The notes: a model not told the origin generated them from the letters alone. 64,000 bases of DNA from JADCRZ01 sp037718865 (GCA_037718865.1 JBBJMP010000001.1:434001-498000); one strand, 5' to 3'. Shown: positions 27,720-36,860, counted from the first letter of the stretch. Numbers and translations: made by a program.

Positions 27720-27723
27720 ATAG

Positions 27724-27748
27724 TTAGTTAAACAACTAATCAAATATA
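27724..27748 (-). promoter_or_regulatory. marR -7 promoter box and operator palindrome
   Basis: On the minus strand the box TATATTTG (27748-27741) is followed one base later by TTAGTTGTTTAACTAA (27739-27724). This palindrome has 6-bp arms and ends 4 bp before the marR start. It fits negative autoregulation by MarR. Confidence 0.55.
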
Positions 27749-27962
27749 GGGCTTATTTTATGTTATTTGACAGTTTACCTGAAAAAAATTATTGACAACC
27801 AGTATGCCCTATGACAATTGCAAAATGTTACTTATCTTTAGTCCAGCCATTCATCCATTATCTCATCTTTTACATTTTTCTTATCTGGTTAGTCCTTATC
27901 CATTTTCCATTGACGGTTTGGTTGAACACATTTTTTCTTAATTCTGTTTTATCTTATTCAAC

Positions 27963-29870
27963 ATGAAAAGTGTTTACTACACGTGTTTTATTTTGTTGGC
28001 CATTTTCCTTTCGTTCGTTCCGGACGCCCAATCGCAGAAAAAATTAGTGGTTATCGGTTCTTCCACGTCCTATGGATCAGGAACTACCCATCGTGACAGT
28101 ACTTATGTAGCGCGCTTACAAAAGCACTATGATAACAGCAGGCTTTCGGTCACCATAAGAAATCTGGCCGCCCCCGGTACCGACTGTTACAGCGCAATGC
28201 CGTCTAATTATACCCCGCCTCCGGGCCGAGGCCTGCCAGATCCTGCCCGGAACATTACTGCGGCACTTGCCGAAAATCCGGATGCTGTACTGGTTAATTA
28301 CCCTTCTAACGGTTATGTTAGTTTTACCATCGCCGAGATCATGTCTTGCTTTCGAACCATTAAGCGAACCGCCAATGAGGCCGGCAAATTATGTTATATC
28401 ACTACCACCCAGCCACGAACAGAATATAATGCGGCAGCCCGGGTTAAGTTGAGGGTAATCAAAGACAGCATCTTAAGTGAATTCGGCCAGTTTGCAGTAA
28501 ATTTTTATGATGGCCTTGCCGAACCGGTGTCTGATACGATCGCAAGAGCTTACCGTTCTGGAGACGGAATACATTTAAACGATGCGGGGCATGGCGTATT
28601 GGCTCAGCGGGTAGCAGAAAAAAATATTTTCAGTACGATTCTCCCGCCGCCACCCGGCCTCCGGTACAGATATTACACATTCACAGGCACTTGGTATAAC
28701 ATGCCAAGCCTGCACGCGCTCACGCCGGTTGCCACTGGAACGGTCCCTAATATTACCCTTTCTAACAGAACACAAAATGATCGTTTTGCCTATCTGTGGG
28801 AAGGTAACATCAATATTCCTGTTTCCGGGAACTATACTTTCCGCATAACTTCCGATGACGGGAGCCAATTCTGGATAGGCAGTTTACCAGGCCCCCTGAT
28901 TGTCAATGACGGGTTACACGGTCCGCAGGATATGGACGGAACCATTGCTTTAAATGCAGGTGTTTATCCAATTGCCGTTCTTTATTATGAACAGGAAGGG
29001 GGGGAATTGATGAATTTATCGTGGAATACACCTCAGACAGGCAACAGCTTCGTAACCGTTCCTGATGCGGCATTTGTATCTTCACCCAACCCCGCCGGCC
29101 CTCTCCGGTACCGGTATTACACGTTTACAGGTATCTGGTACAACATGCCCAGCCTTCATGCCCTCACCCCACTAGCTACCGGCACGGTTCCGAATATTAC
29201 CCTGGGGAACAGAACCCAGGATGATCAGTTTGCGTATCTCTGGGAAGGGCATATCCACATCCCTGTTTCTGGTAATTATACTTTTCGTATAACTTCCGAT
29301 GATGGGAGCCAGTTCTGGATAGGCAGTTTACCAGGTCCACTGATAGTTAATGATGGGTTACATGCCCCCCAGGATAGGGATGGAACCATCAGTCTAAATG
29401 CCGGTGATTATCCCATAGCTCTGCTTTATTATGAACAGTATGGCGGAGAATTGATGAATTTATCCTGGAAGACGCCCCAGACAGGGAACGGTTTTATACC
29501 CATACCCGATGCGGCATTTGTAAATTCTCCCGGGGTATCGGTGTCCACTGCATCTATTTCTGCCTTTAACAACAAGGTAGCCCTGGCAAAAGCCAAAAGC
29601 GGTTCCTCCATTGGAAATGAGCATGCAATATCCTTTTTCCCCAATCCTGCGACGGAACAGGTAACACTGCGCCTAAACGATGAAGAAAATGGCAGGGTTC
29701 TGGTTAAATTAATTAACGCAGAAGGCATAGTGCTGAGCACAAGGACCTACCAAAAGCAAAACAGTTACTGGCAGCAGCAAATACCTCTTGGCCGGCTCAA
29801 ATCCGGTTATTACATTATCCAGGTCACAGGCCGTAAATTAAACTACCGCTTACCTTTCATAAAAAAATAA
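27963..29870 (+). CDS. T9SS-exported SGNH/GDSL hydrolase with two PA14 domains
   Basis: This 635-residue extracellular protein has a signal peptide (1-24), then an SGNH hydrolase (~25-225) with the Ser in VVIGSSTSYGSG, an Asn in LVNYPSNGYV, and the Asp/His pair in GDGIHLNDAGH. Two near-identical 148-residue PA14-type modules follow (~233-380 and ~381-525), each with YAYLWEG-like, FRITSDDGSQFWIG and LYYEQ..GELMNLSW motifs. The C-terminus has the Por secretion (T9SS type A) sorting domain FFPNPATEQVTLRL...GYYIIQVTG. It is probably a carbohydrate-targeted esterase or lipase; PA14 modules often bind glycans. Confidence 0.9.
   Translation: MKSVYYTCFILLAIFLSFVPDAQSQKKLVVIGSSTSYGSGTTHRDSTYVARLQKHYDNSRLSVTIRNLAAPGTDCYSAMPSNYTPPPGRGLPDPARNITAALAENPDAVLVNYPSNGYVSFTIAEIMSCFRTIKRTANEAGKLCYITTTQPRTEYNAAARVKLRVIKDSILSEFGQFAVNFYDGLAEPVSDTIARAYRSGDGIHLNDAGHGVLAQRVAEKNIFSTILPPPPGLRYRYYTFTGTWYNMPSLHALTPVATGTVPNITLSNRTQNDRFAYLWEGNINIPVSGNYTFRITSDDGSQFWIGSLPGPLIVNDGLHGPQDMDGTIALNAGVYPIAVLYYEQEGGELMNLSWNTPQTGNSFVTVPDAAFVSSPNPAGPLRYRYYTFTGIWYNMPSLHALTPLATGTVPNITLGNRTQDDQFAYLWEGHIHIPVSGNYTFRITSDDGSQFWIGSLPGPLIVNDGLHAPQDRDGTISLNAGDYPIALLYYEQYGGELMNLSWKTPQTGNGFIPIPDAAFVNSPGVSVSTASISAFNNKVALAKAKSGSSIGNEHAISFFPNPATEQVTLRLNDEENGRVLVKLINAEGIVLSTRTYQKQNSYWQQQIPLGRLKSGYYIIQVTGRKLNYRLPFIKK
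28659..29540 (+). repeat. Tandem 444-bp intragenic duplication (PA14 modules)
   Basis: Two copies of one module start at 28659 and 29103, in frame and 444 bp apart. Long stretches are nearly identical, for example FRITSDDGSQFWIGSLPGP in both, indicating a recent duplication. Confidence 0.85.
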
Positions 29871-29988
29871 AAAGCTGGCGTCGGTGTAACGACTCATTTA
29901 ACCAAGAGGCCGGAATATCCATATCGTCACTAGTCCATTTTAATGGCATATCCTTTAGTGTTTGTAGCTTAGCGGTCACATAAAGCCA

Positions 29989-30798
29989 ATGGAATCTTCT
30001 TGTCTGTCTTATGGAACCTCACACGTACACTATCTACATTTCGGAAGTGGAGATGACATTATCCTGGCCTTACATGGTTATGGCGGGCATGCAGGCAGTT
30101 TTACTTTCCTTGAAAAAAGTATAACTTCCGGTTTCCGCCTGATAGCGATTGATCTTCCTTTTCATGGCAATACCCTTTGGAATGAGAAAAGGCCTTTAAC
30201 GAACGACGATCTGGCTACTATATACGACGACATCTTTAAACAGTTAGGCATTAAGGCAGCTCATTTCACACTCCTTGGTTACAGCATGGGCGGAAGACTC
30301 GCCCTGAGCTTTACGGAAACATTCCCTGACAAAGTATCCAGGTTGGTATTGCTGGCACCCGACGGACTCAAACTTAACTTCTGGTATTGGCTGGCTACGC
30401 AAACCCGAACCGGTAACCGACTTTTTCAATTTACCATGAACAGGCCGTTATGGCTTATGCAATGGATGCAATTTTCTAAACGCCTGCTGAATAAAAGCGT
30501 TTACAAGTTCGTGCAATCTTACTTGCATGAGGAAATGGTCCGCGACCAGTTATATAACCGCTGGACCTGTTTACGGCTTTGCAAGCCTGACCTGGACAAG
30601 ATCAGATCGATCATTAAGAAAAGGCAACTTCCCGTTAGGATACTATATGGAAAACATGATCGCATTATCGTATCAGGCCGCGGCCTGACCTTTAGCCGGG
30701 GGATTGAAGAATACTGTCACCTGCATATTGTTAATGCAGGCCACTGCGTTTTGCATAGATCCTGGGCCGCTGAAATTACCGGGTTGCTTACCACTTAG
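29989..30798 (+). CDS. Alpha/beta-fold hydrolase
   Basis: This 269-residue single-domain hydrolase has the oxyanion motif LALHGYGGHAGSF, the nucleophile Ser in LLGYSMGGRLAL, an Asp in YGKHDRIIV, and the His in NAGHCVLH. The substrate is unknown. It starts a three-gene plus-strand run with a glycosyltransferase (24 bp away) and an ABC permease (45 bp further). Confidence 0.9.
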   Translation: MESSCLSYGTSHVHYLHFGSGDDIILALHGYGGHAGSFTFLEKSITSGFRLIAIDLPFHGNTLWNEKRPLTNDDLATIYDDIFKQLGIKAAHFTLLGYSMGGRLALSFTETFPDKVSRLVLLAPDGLKLNFWYWLATQTRTGNRLFQFTMNRPLWLMQWMQFSKRLLNKSVYKFVQSYLHEEMVRDQLYNRWTCLRLCKPDLDKIRSIIKKRQLPVRILYGKHDRIIVSGRGLTFSRGIEEYCHLHIVNAGHCVLHRSWAAEITGLLTT

Positions 30799-30822
30799 TT
30801 CACCTATTTTTATGGACTAAGC

Positions 30823-31968
30823 ATGATTGTTCTTTTTTATATTACTCTTTGTTTAATATTCGCGTATGGTATTTTAATAAACTATTATGCAAGAGCATGG
30901 AAAACCATACCCCCCGTAGATGCTAAGGCACTTAGGGACTGGAAGGAGAATATAAAAATTACCGTAATCATTCCGGCCCGAAATGAAGAAAAACATATTA
31001 CCCGCTGCCTGTCATCCCTTCAACAGCAAACTTATTCCAAAGCGCTGCTGGAGATCATTGTAGTAAATGATCATTCAACGGACGCCACCGAAAACCTGGT
31101 TCTCGGTTTCCCTGCCTCAAATGTCAGGCTGATCAACCTGGCGGAATATGTTGACGGGAAGCCCTTAAATGCATATAAGAAGAAGGCGATAGAAATTGCC
31201 ATAGGAAAATCATCAGGGGACTTGATCGTGACTACTGATGCAGATTGTATTGCCCCACCTGATTGGATCAGGTGCCTGGCCGCATGCCAACACAATCAAA
31301 AAGCCGTTTTTATTGCGGCACCTGTAAAAATTGAGGCTGGACCTTCCCTCCTATCTATATTTCAATCCATTGACTTCATGACCCTCCAGGGCATTACCGG
31401 GGCATCCGTATTCAAAAAGTTCCATTCCATGTGCAACGGTGCCAACCTGGCTTACGAAAAAAAGATTTTTTACGAAGTGGGTGGATTTAAGGGCATCGAC
31501 TACCTTGCTTCCGGTGACGACATGCTGCTTATGCATAAAATAGCTATTCGATATCCCGACAAGGTTTTCTTTGTAAAAAGCCAATCCGCCATAATAAGTA
31601 CACAAGCCACCGAAACATGGAAAGCTTTTTTTCATCAACGGATCAGATGGGCCAGTAAAGCGGATAAATATGAGGATAAGCGAATTTTCACTGTTCTCTT
31701 GTTGGTGTATCTGCTCAATCTGTTTATTTTGTCATTCCTTATCCTGGGAATATGGAACAAAAATGCACTGCTTTTATTTTTAACCCTGGTGCTGGCAAAA
31801 ACATCTGTGGAATTTTCCTTTGTATGGAATATCGCCTTATTTTTTAACCAGCAGAAATTGATGATATACTTTCCCTTCCTGCAACCGCTGCACATCGTCT
31901 ATACGGTAATTGCTGGATGGCTTGGTAAATTCGGGAGTTATCAATGGAAGGGCAGGAACGTTAAGTAA
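30823..31968 (+). CDS. Membrane-associated family 2 glycosyltransferase
   Basis: This 381-residue enzyme has one N-terminal helix (~1-22), a GT-A domain (ITVIIPARNEEKHI, VVNDHSTDAT, TTDADCIAPPDWI as DXD, SGDDMLLMHK, and HQRIRWASKA as the Q/RxxRW motif) and three C-terminal helices. This architecture is typical of processive or lipid-acceptor GT2 enzymes at the inner membrane. The sugar is unknown. Confidence 0.92.
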   Translation: MIVLFYITLCLIFAYGILINYYARAWKTIPPVDAKALRDWKENIKITVIIPARNEEKHITRCLSSLQQQTYSKALLEIIVVNDHSTDATENLVLGFPASNVRLINLAEYVDGKPLNAYKKKAIEIAIGKSSGDLIVTTDADCIAPPDWIRCLAACQHNQKAVFIAAPVKIEAGPSLLSIFQSIDFMTLQGITGASVFKKFHSMCNGANLAYEKKIFYEVGGFKGIDYLASGDDMLLMHKIAIRYPDKVFFVKSQSAIISTQATETWKAFFHQRIRWASKADKYEDKRIFTVLLLVYLLNLFILSFLILGIWNKNALLLFLTLVLAKTSVEFSFVWNIALFFNQQKLMIYFPFLQPLHIVYTVIAGWLGKFGSYQWKGRNVK

Positions 31969-32013
31969 AGTCAAGTTTCTTTTAAGCACATCTATAATCC
32001 GTATTTTGCATAC

Positions 32014-33105
32014 ATGTCCTCCGCATCCAATTCCATACAACAAGCGGCATGGCTTAGATTACAAAAAAACAAAGGCGCCGTTACCGGCATGGTCATCATT
32101 GGTATAGCTGGTTTTCTTGCCGTTGCCGCTTATTTTATCGCCCCCGATGCTTCTCCTTATGCAAACCGGATGATTGTTGAAATCGGCGGCCGAAAACCTG
32201 GTTTCAAACAAACCTTTTTGCGCATAAACAAAGTAAACAATATAAAAGAAGTAAGCCGCTTCCACCGGCTTTTGTATGGACAGGAGGATGAGTATACTTA
32301 TATGCCGATTCACAGGTATACTATCAATAATGATTCCCTGGTTGTAGAGAAATATATTGATGAAGGAATTTATGACACGATAACTATATCCACTGCAAAC
32401 CTGCAAATCCCTGTTGAAAGAAACGTTATCACGAAAAGGTTTATTTTGGGAACTGACAAATACGGCAGGGATATCCTGAGCAGGCTGATCGTGGGTGTAA
32501 GGGTTAGTTTAAGCGTTGGACTTATCGCCATCATAATATCATTGACCATCGGAGTAATATTAGGAGCTTTGGCAGGATATTTCGGCGGATGGGTCGACGA
32601 CCTTGTCATGTGGCTGATCAACGTAATCTGGAGCATACCTACTTTATTGCTGGTTTTCGCCATTACTTTGTTATTGGGTAAGGGGTTCTGGCAGGTGTTC
32701 ATAGCCGTTGGCTTAACCATGTGGGTAAGCGTAGCAAGGATGGTGAGGGGACAGGTGTTGGCCGTCAGGGAATTGCAGTACGTTGAGGCAGCGAAAGCAT
32801 TGGGGTTTACACATGGCCGGATTATATTCCGTCATATCCTTCCTAACATACTAGGCCCGGTTTTGGTAGTAGCCGCATCCAATTTTGCATCGGCAATCGT
32901 TATCGAAGCCGGCCTGAGCTTTTTAGGCGTTGGCGTTCAACCTCCGCAACCCAGCTGGGGCCTGATGATCAAGGAAAATTATAATTTTATCATTACCCAT
33001 AACCCCATGCTGGCACTGGCTCCGGGGTTCGCAATCATGTTATTGGTTTTAGCTTTTAATCTGCTGGGCAATGGAATGCGTGATGCAATGAACGTTAAGG
33101 AATGA
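32014..33105 (+). CDS. ABC transporter permease (OppC/DppC type)
   Basis: This 363-residue permease of a peptide-type ABC importer has an N-terminal helix, a ~100-residue periplasmic insertion (~45-145), and five further helices. The EAA loop EAAKALGFTHGRIIFRHILP contacts the ATPase. KRFILGTDKYGRDILSRLI is the OppC family signature. No OppB, ATPase or binding-protein gene lies nearby, so its partners must be encoded elsewhere. Confidence 0.93.
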   Translation: MSSASNSIQQAAWLRLQKNKGAVTGMVIIGIAGFLAVAAYFIAPDASPYANRMIVEIGGRKPGFKQTFLRINKVNNIKEVSRFHRLLYGQEDEYTYMPIHRYTINNDSLVVEKYIDEGIYDTITISTANLQIPVERNVITKRFILGTDKYGRDILSRLIVGVRVSLSVGLIAIIISLTIGVILGALAGYFGGWVDDLVMWLINVIWSIPTLLLVFAITLLLGKGFWQVFIAVGLTMWVSVARMVRGQVLAVRELQYVEAAKALGFTHGRIIFRHILPNILGPVLVVAASNFASAIVIEAGLSFLGVGVQPPQPSWGLMIKENYNFIITHNPMLALAPGFAIMLLVLAFNLLGNGMRDAMNVKE

Positions 33106-33255
33106 TGTGCGGATGTGCGTGAGCAAATAGATTTGGCTTCGTTCTGTAAATCTGCAACAGCCATCTTATCGCCTTTTTCTTGCCAATCTCTTTGTTACAC
33201 ATCTTCCATTCTATCAGCTTCTTATTCATCCAAAACCATAATCCTACTATTCCTT

Positions 33256-33278
33256 AGGGAGGCTTGCCTCCCTTTTTT
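33256..33278 (+). terminator. Rho-independent terminator
   Basis: AGGGAGGC pairs with GCCTCCCT around a 2-nt apex, followed by TTTTTT, 150 bp after the permease gene. Confidence 0.75.
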
Positions 33279-33346
33279 AGTCTTTTACTTAACTTTCCCC
33301 GGACAACAGTGATTTGCAAATGTGCGGATGAAAACCCTCGGTTTAA

Positions 33347-33760
33347 TTACTTCCTCGAATACTTGTAATTTCCCTTCCATTGATTGGAAGCTTTAGACAC
33401 CGAGGTAACCGTAATATCCACTACATTAACTGCACCTGCTGTTGTACCGGTTATACTAAAATCATTTACCGCTGACGAACTTGTTACTGACTTGGTAAAA
33501 AAAGAAACGGTTCCTCCATCGGGTTTGACGGTTATATCTATTTTTACGCCGCTGGGCGGCATAGCTGATTTAATGGTGATCTTTAAGGGAAAATTCGGTC
33601 CCGGTGCAGGAGTTTCAACATGTCCATTGGAGACAGGTAAGGTTTCTACTACCAAATTTTCTTCCGAAGGTACATTTCCTCCACCCTTTTTTTGGCAACC
33701 TGCCAGAACAAATACCGAAAGAATAACGGATAATAACAAACCGTATTTAAGCCATTTCAT
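33347..33760 (-). CDS. Hypothetical lipoprotein
   Basis: This 137-residue predicted lipoprotein has the signal MKWLKYGLLLSVILSVFVLAGC with lipobox LAGC. The mature part is Thr/Val/Pro-rich with alternating beta-type segments, suggesting an immunoglobulin-like fold. I do not recognise a family. It stands alone on its strand. Confidence 0.65.
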   Translation of the reverse strand: MKWLKYGLLLSVILSVFVLAGCQKKGGGNVPSEENLVVETLPVSNGHVETPAPGPNFPLKITIKSAMPPSGVKIDITVKPDGGTVSFFTKSVTSSSAVNDFSITGTTAGAVNVVDITVTSVSKASNQWKGNYKYSRK

Positions 33761-33845
33761 GAGCCTTAGTTTTCATGGTGAGTAATAAAGTTAGTGTTTT
33801 TCATGGATCGGGAAACAAGATTCTGCCTGCCCGTGTTTGAAGTGT

Positions 33846-34307
33846 TTACACCTGCACATTCCTGCAAAAGCTTTCTTCCAGTGATATAAAGGTTTCTGTT
33901 CTTTCGATGCCTTTGATCTTTTGCAGTTCGTCATGTAAAACAAAGCGCAGCTTATTGATGTCTTTACATACGATTTCAGCAAACATGCTGTAATTTCCGG
34001 TGGTATAATTTAACCGCACGATCTCCGGTATTTTTCGGAGTTCTTTGGCTACGGCATCATACAACGAGCTTTTTTCAAGGTAAATGCCAATAAAGGCTAT
34101 GACATCATAACCCAATAATTTGATGTCTACAGTAAGCCTGGTTCCTGTGACGATGCCAAATTCCTGAAGTTTTTTTATACGCACATGAATAGTGCCGCCA
34201 GACACAAATAATTTTTTGCCCAGTTCTGCATAGGATATTTCTGCGTTCTCCATCATGTTGTGGATGATTTGCAGGTCTAATTTGTCAAGATTTAATTTAG
34301 GAGGCAC
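33846..34307 (-). CDS. Lrp/AsnC family transcriptional regulator
   Basis: This 153-residue regulator has an N-terminal HTH (LDLQIIHNMMENAEISYAEL, then GGTIHVRIKKLQEFGIV) and a C-terminal RAM/AsnC ligand domain with VRLNYTTGNYSMFAEIVCKD. It probably responds to an amino acid. It lies immediately upstream of, and divergent from, the tRNA-like pair; control of that locus is possible but not shown. Confidence 0.92.
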   Translation of the reverse strand: MPPKLNLDKLDLQIIHNMMENAEISYAELGKKLFVSGGTIHVRIKKLQEFGIVTGTRLTVDIKLLGYDVIAFIGIYLEKSSLYDAVAKELRKIPEIVRLNYTTGNYSMFAEIVCKDINKLRFVLHDELQKIKGIERTETFISLEESFCRNVQV

Positions 34308-34390
34308 TACATTTTTAATTATTTGATAAATTTCATTTTTATGACCAAATTAATTGAAATAATTTAAAGTTTTAAAATATGTTTGAAAAA

Positions 34391-34423
34391 TTTGTAACGA
34401 AATGGGAATTTTATTTACTATTG
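34391..34423 (+). promoter_or_regulatory. Candidate promoter of the tRNA-like pair
   Basis: TTTG (34391-34394) and TACTATTG (34416-34423) are spaced 21 bp, close to the Bacteroidota TTTG / TAnnTTTG consensus. The box ends 21 bp before the first tRNA-like acceptor stem. Confidence 0.45.
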
Positions 34424-34444
34424 CATTGTTAAGCTCTTAATTAC

Positions 34445-34616
34445 TGTGGGATGATGAAATTTTTGGCAGACATGCCCTCTTGTCTCGGGGGTGGGGAGTC
34501 CGGGATAAACATAGCATAGAGCCGTTGCGATAGTCATATTGCAGCGACCAGGGTCGACCACTGAACTTTGTGCTATCGCTAATCGCCCCGTGGAGGTTCG
34601 AATCCTTCTCCTACAG
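34445..34616 (+). ncRNA. Giant tRNA-like RNA, copy 1 (GUC anticodon loop, ~100-nt insert)
   Basis: The ends form a full cloverleaf. The acceptor is TGTGGGA (34445-34451) with TCCTACA (34609-34615) and discriminator G. The D arm runs from ATG (34454-34456) to CAT (34471-34473) with a Leu-like loop. The anticodon stem CCCTC/GGGGG (34475-34479, 34487-34491) encloses loop TTGTCTC with GTC at 34482-34484. The T arm is GGAGG / TTCGAAT / CCTTC (34592-34608). No CCA is encoded. Between anticodon and T arms lies a 100-nt region closed by GGGG/CCCC and containing further stems. A normal tRNA-Asp would have 4-5 nt there. Whether it is charged or acts otherwise is unknown. Confidence 0.7.
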
Positions 34617-34631
34617 CTTTGATTTTTGTAT

Positions 34632-34798
34632 TGTGGAGTGATGAAATTTGGCAGACATGCCCCCTTGTCTCGGGGGTGGGGAATTGGGATAAACGTAGCA
34701 TAGAGCCGTTTTATAGCAATATAGAACGACCAGGGTCGACCACTGAACTTTGTGCTATGGCTAACTGCCCCGTGGAGGTTCGAATCCTCCCTCTACAG
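34632..34798 (+). ncRNA. Giant tRNA-like RNA, copy 2 (GUC anticodon loop, ~97-nt insert)
   Basis: Copy 2 begins 15 nt after copy 1 and has the same plan. The acceptor is TGTGGAG/CTCTACA (34632-34638, 34791-34797). The anticodon stem CCCCC/GGGGG holds loop TTGTCTC with GTC at 34667-34669. The T arm is GGAGG / TTCGAAT / CCTCC (34774-34790). Acceptor pairs 6 and 7 differ from copy 1 but stay paired. The insert stem 34709-34715 / 34720-34726 differs in sequence yet pairs, with a GCAA tetraloop. A 32-nt insert block (34727-34758) is identical to copy 1 (34545-34576). The compensatory changes argue for a functional structured RNA. Confidence 0.7.
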
Positions 34799-34808
34799 CT
34801 TGCATAAG

Positions 34809-34848
34809 CCGTTAATGAATTGATTGTCAATTTTCTAACGGTTTTTTT
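34809..34848 (+). terminator. Terminator after the tRNA-like pair
   Basis: CCGTTA pairs with TAACGG around an inner TTGA/TCAA hairpin, followed by seven T, 10 nt after tRNA-like copy 2. Confidence 0.7.
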
Positions 34849-35283
34849 GTTTAGGACGGTTACCCGTATAGTTACCCCTTTTTATTTAAATTGATATAGA
34901 TCGAGAGAAATCAAGTTTATAACATTTGGAAGTAAGTTTTTAATAACCCGGTTGCTCATTAGTTGCCTGCCGCTCATACTTTAGCCTTTTTATGTGTTTC
35001 ACTGGTGTAGGACGCTCCTTCGTGATGTAAATGTACAGAAGGGTTTCAGCAGATTTCGTTGAAAAACCTTTATTACGATTTGAGCCCAAATGACCTATTT
35101 TACTCGCCAGGGTGGACCAACCTTATTCATAACGATTACTTTCACCTAAATTGAAGTCAAAAGGCAACTTTGCATAATTAAGAATCCGTTGCCGATCTTA
35201 AACGGCTGAAAATTAGAAAACGGAATGATTAAACACTGGATAGAAAAGGCACACCATTTTCTAAATCATAGCTACCAATTGAG
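34849..35283. other. Gene-free region downstream of the tRNA-like pair
   Basis: No intact ORF is seen. It opens with GGTTACCCGTATAGTTACCCC (34857-34877), a GTTACCC direct repeat that could be an attachment-site core, and continues as decayed-looking sequence. Confidence 0.35.
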
Positions 35284-35709
35284 ATGAACGAATTGGATTG
35301 GAAAGAAACGCTTACTCCTGACCTTAACAAAGTGGCAAGACATTTATGTGCCTCTTTTCAGGATTCTTCATTACATGGAATTATCTAGAGATGAGGCACA
35401 ACGTATCGACGCCGGGGACGAGGAGTTAAAGTACAAAAAAGCAGAAATTTTAATTCGCCGTAATCCCATAATTTAAAGGATCAGACTGACACTTCTTACA
35501 TTAAATTCCCACAGGATATTATAAAAAGAACGGTTATCGCGTACGGCCACAAAGATGTACCACCAAGTATCAACCTTTTGCGGGACTACCTTATACGTGA
35601 CCTCAGCAATAAGCAGTATATAAGAGAGATCAACTACGACAATTTGCCACACCTCTTAAAGATGGAATCTTATATAAAGGCTAAACGTAAATCGTTGATT
35701 AATTTTTAG
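35284..35709 (+). pseudogene. Decayed ORF of unknown family
   Basis: Three consecutive frames read as protein: MNELDWKETLTPDLNKVARH from 35284, MELSRDEAQRIDAGDEELKY from 35375, and a 70-codon stretch from 35497 to the TAG at 35707 (containing INLLRDYLIRDLSNKQYIRE). Two shifts would join them into one ~140-residue protein. I do not recognise it. It is probably a remnant of an element-borne gene. Confidence 0.4.
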
Positions 35710-36154
35710 CTGAAAAGCAGTAAAGACGATTTTTCATAAATATGAAAAATAGTAAAAAAATATATTATAATTGGAATGTTTTTGTATATTTATAATGAAA
35801 ATCTCACCTACTTTAATTGCCTATATTCCTATTGTTATAACTCAATGAAGTGTTGAATAAATTCATGGAGATTCATGTGCCCATGCATGAAGAAAGGGCA
35901 CATGGAACCTAACCTTAAAAAAAACATTTCCTGCATAATTTATTTGTGCTTTGAGAAGCATCTTAAAGTCTAATACCCCTGATTCGTTCTAAAAATTAAA
36001 ATGCAAGTATCTACCTATATAAAAGTGATATCTCTAACTCCTAGCTATGTCCGGGGTCCTTAAACACACCACGCTTCCTTTTTTCACTATGCCCGTTAGC
36101 GTGACAATCACGCATCCGTACCGCTAGAAACTTTTCATCATTAAAAAAAATGCT
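35710..36154. other. Gene-free AT-rich region
   Basis: No ORF or RNA gene was recognised. It probably contains the promoter of the ferritin-like operon, and GTCCGGGGTCCTTAA at 36049-36063 resembles GTCCGGGTCCCTTAA at 37748-37762. Confidence 0.35.
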
Positions 36155-36850
36155 ATGCCAAAAAAAACTTCACCCGACCAAAGTGCAAATGAGCAGGTTT
36201 CGCGCCGCCGTTTTTTCAGTTATGCCGGATTATCGGCAACCGTAATACTGGGTGCCTCATCCTGTAAAAAATTTGATTTTCCAAACCCTTTTGAAAAACC
36301 TAAGGATAAGGTTGACCTGGGTTCAGGGGACATTGGTATTTTGAACTATGCCTATGCCCTTGAGCAGTTGGAAGCTGCTTTTTATATTAAGGTGGCGCAT
36401 TCTTTTTATTCTGGAGCTACTGCCAAGGAGAAGACCTATTTAGAAGATATTCGTGATCACGAAATTGCTCACCGCGAATTCTTCAAAAATGCATTGGGTG
36501 ATAAAGCAATTGGAACACTAAAATTAGATTTTAGTTCCATAAACTTTTCAAGCAGGGAAAGTGTTTTAGGAACAGCAAAAACATTTGAAGACTTAGGCGT
36601 CTCCGCTTATAATGGGGCTGGAGAATTATTGGAAAGTGCAGATTATTTGTTGTTAGCCGGTAAGATAGTGTCGGTGGAAGCCCGTCACGCAGCTGCCATA
36701 CGTGATTTAATCAAATACGGCGATTTTGCAGGTCCTGATGTAGTAAATGCGCAGGGATTGGATGTTTTCAGAAAACCACCGGAAGTATTAAAAATAGCAG
36801 ATACCTACATTGTTACTAAAATTTACGCCAACAATTTACCCACCTCTTAA
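36155..36850 (+). CDS. Tat-exported ferritin-like domain protein 1
   Basis: This 231-residue protein has a twin-arginine signal (SRRRFFSYAGLSATVILGASSC, which also ends in a possible lipobox) and a ferritin-like (DUF4439-type) four-helix domain. Candidate di-metal ligands are Glu/His in YALEQLEAAFY, DIRDHEIAHREFF, TFEDLGVSAYNG and SVEARHAAAIRDL. It is likely a periplasmic metal-storage or oxidative-stress protein. It is 10 bp upstream of a second ferritin-like gene. Confidence 0.85.
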   Translation: MPKKTSPDQSANEQVSRRRFFSYAGLSATVILGASSCKKFDFPNPFEKPKDKVDLGSGDIGILNYAYALEQLEAAFYIKVAHSFYSGATAKEKTYLEDIRDHEIAHREFFKNALGDKAIGTLKLDFSSINFSSRESVLGTAKTFEDLGVSAYNGAGELLESADYLLLAGKIVSVEARHAAAIRDLIKYGDFAGPDVVNAQGLDVFRKPPEVLKIADTYIVTKIYANNLPTS

Positions 36851-36860
36851 AACGTAAACT

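Noticed and set aside
34445..34798. tmRNA or group I intron-containing tRNA
   Set aside because: There is no tag-peptide frame or tmRNA ends, the anticodon loop is not interrupted, and no group I core (P3-P8/P7) sequence is visible.
34619..34807. 62-codon open frame across the second tRNA-like copy
   Set aside because: It coincides with the structured RNA, has no protein-like composition or start signal, and its counterpart is not open in copy 1.
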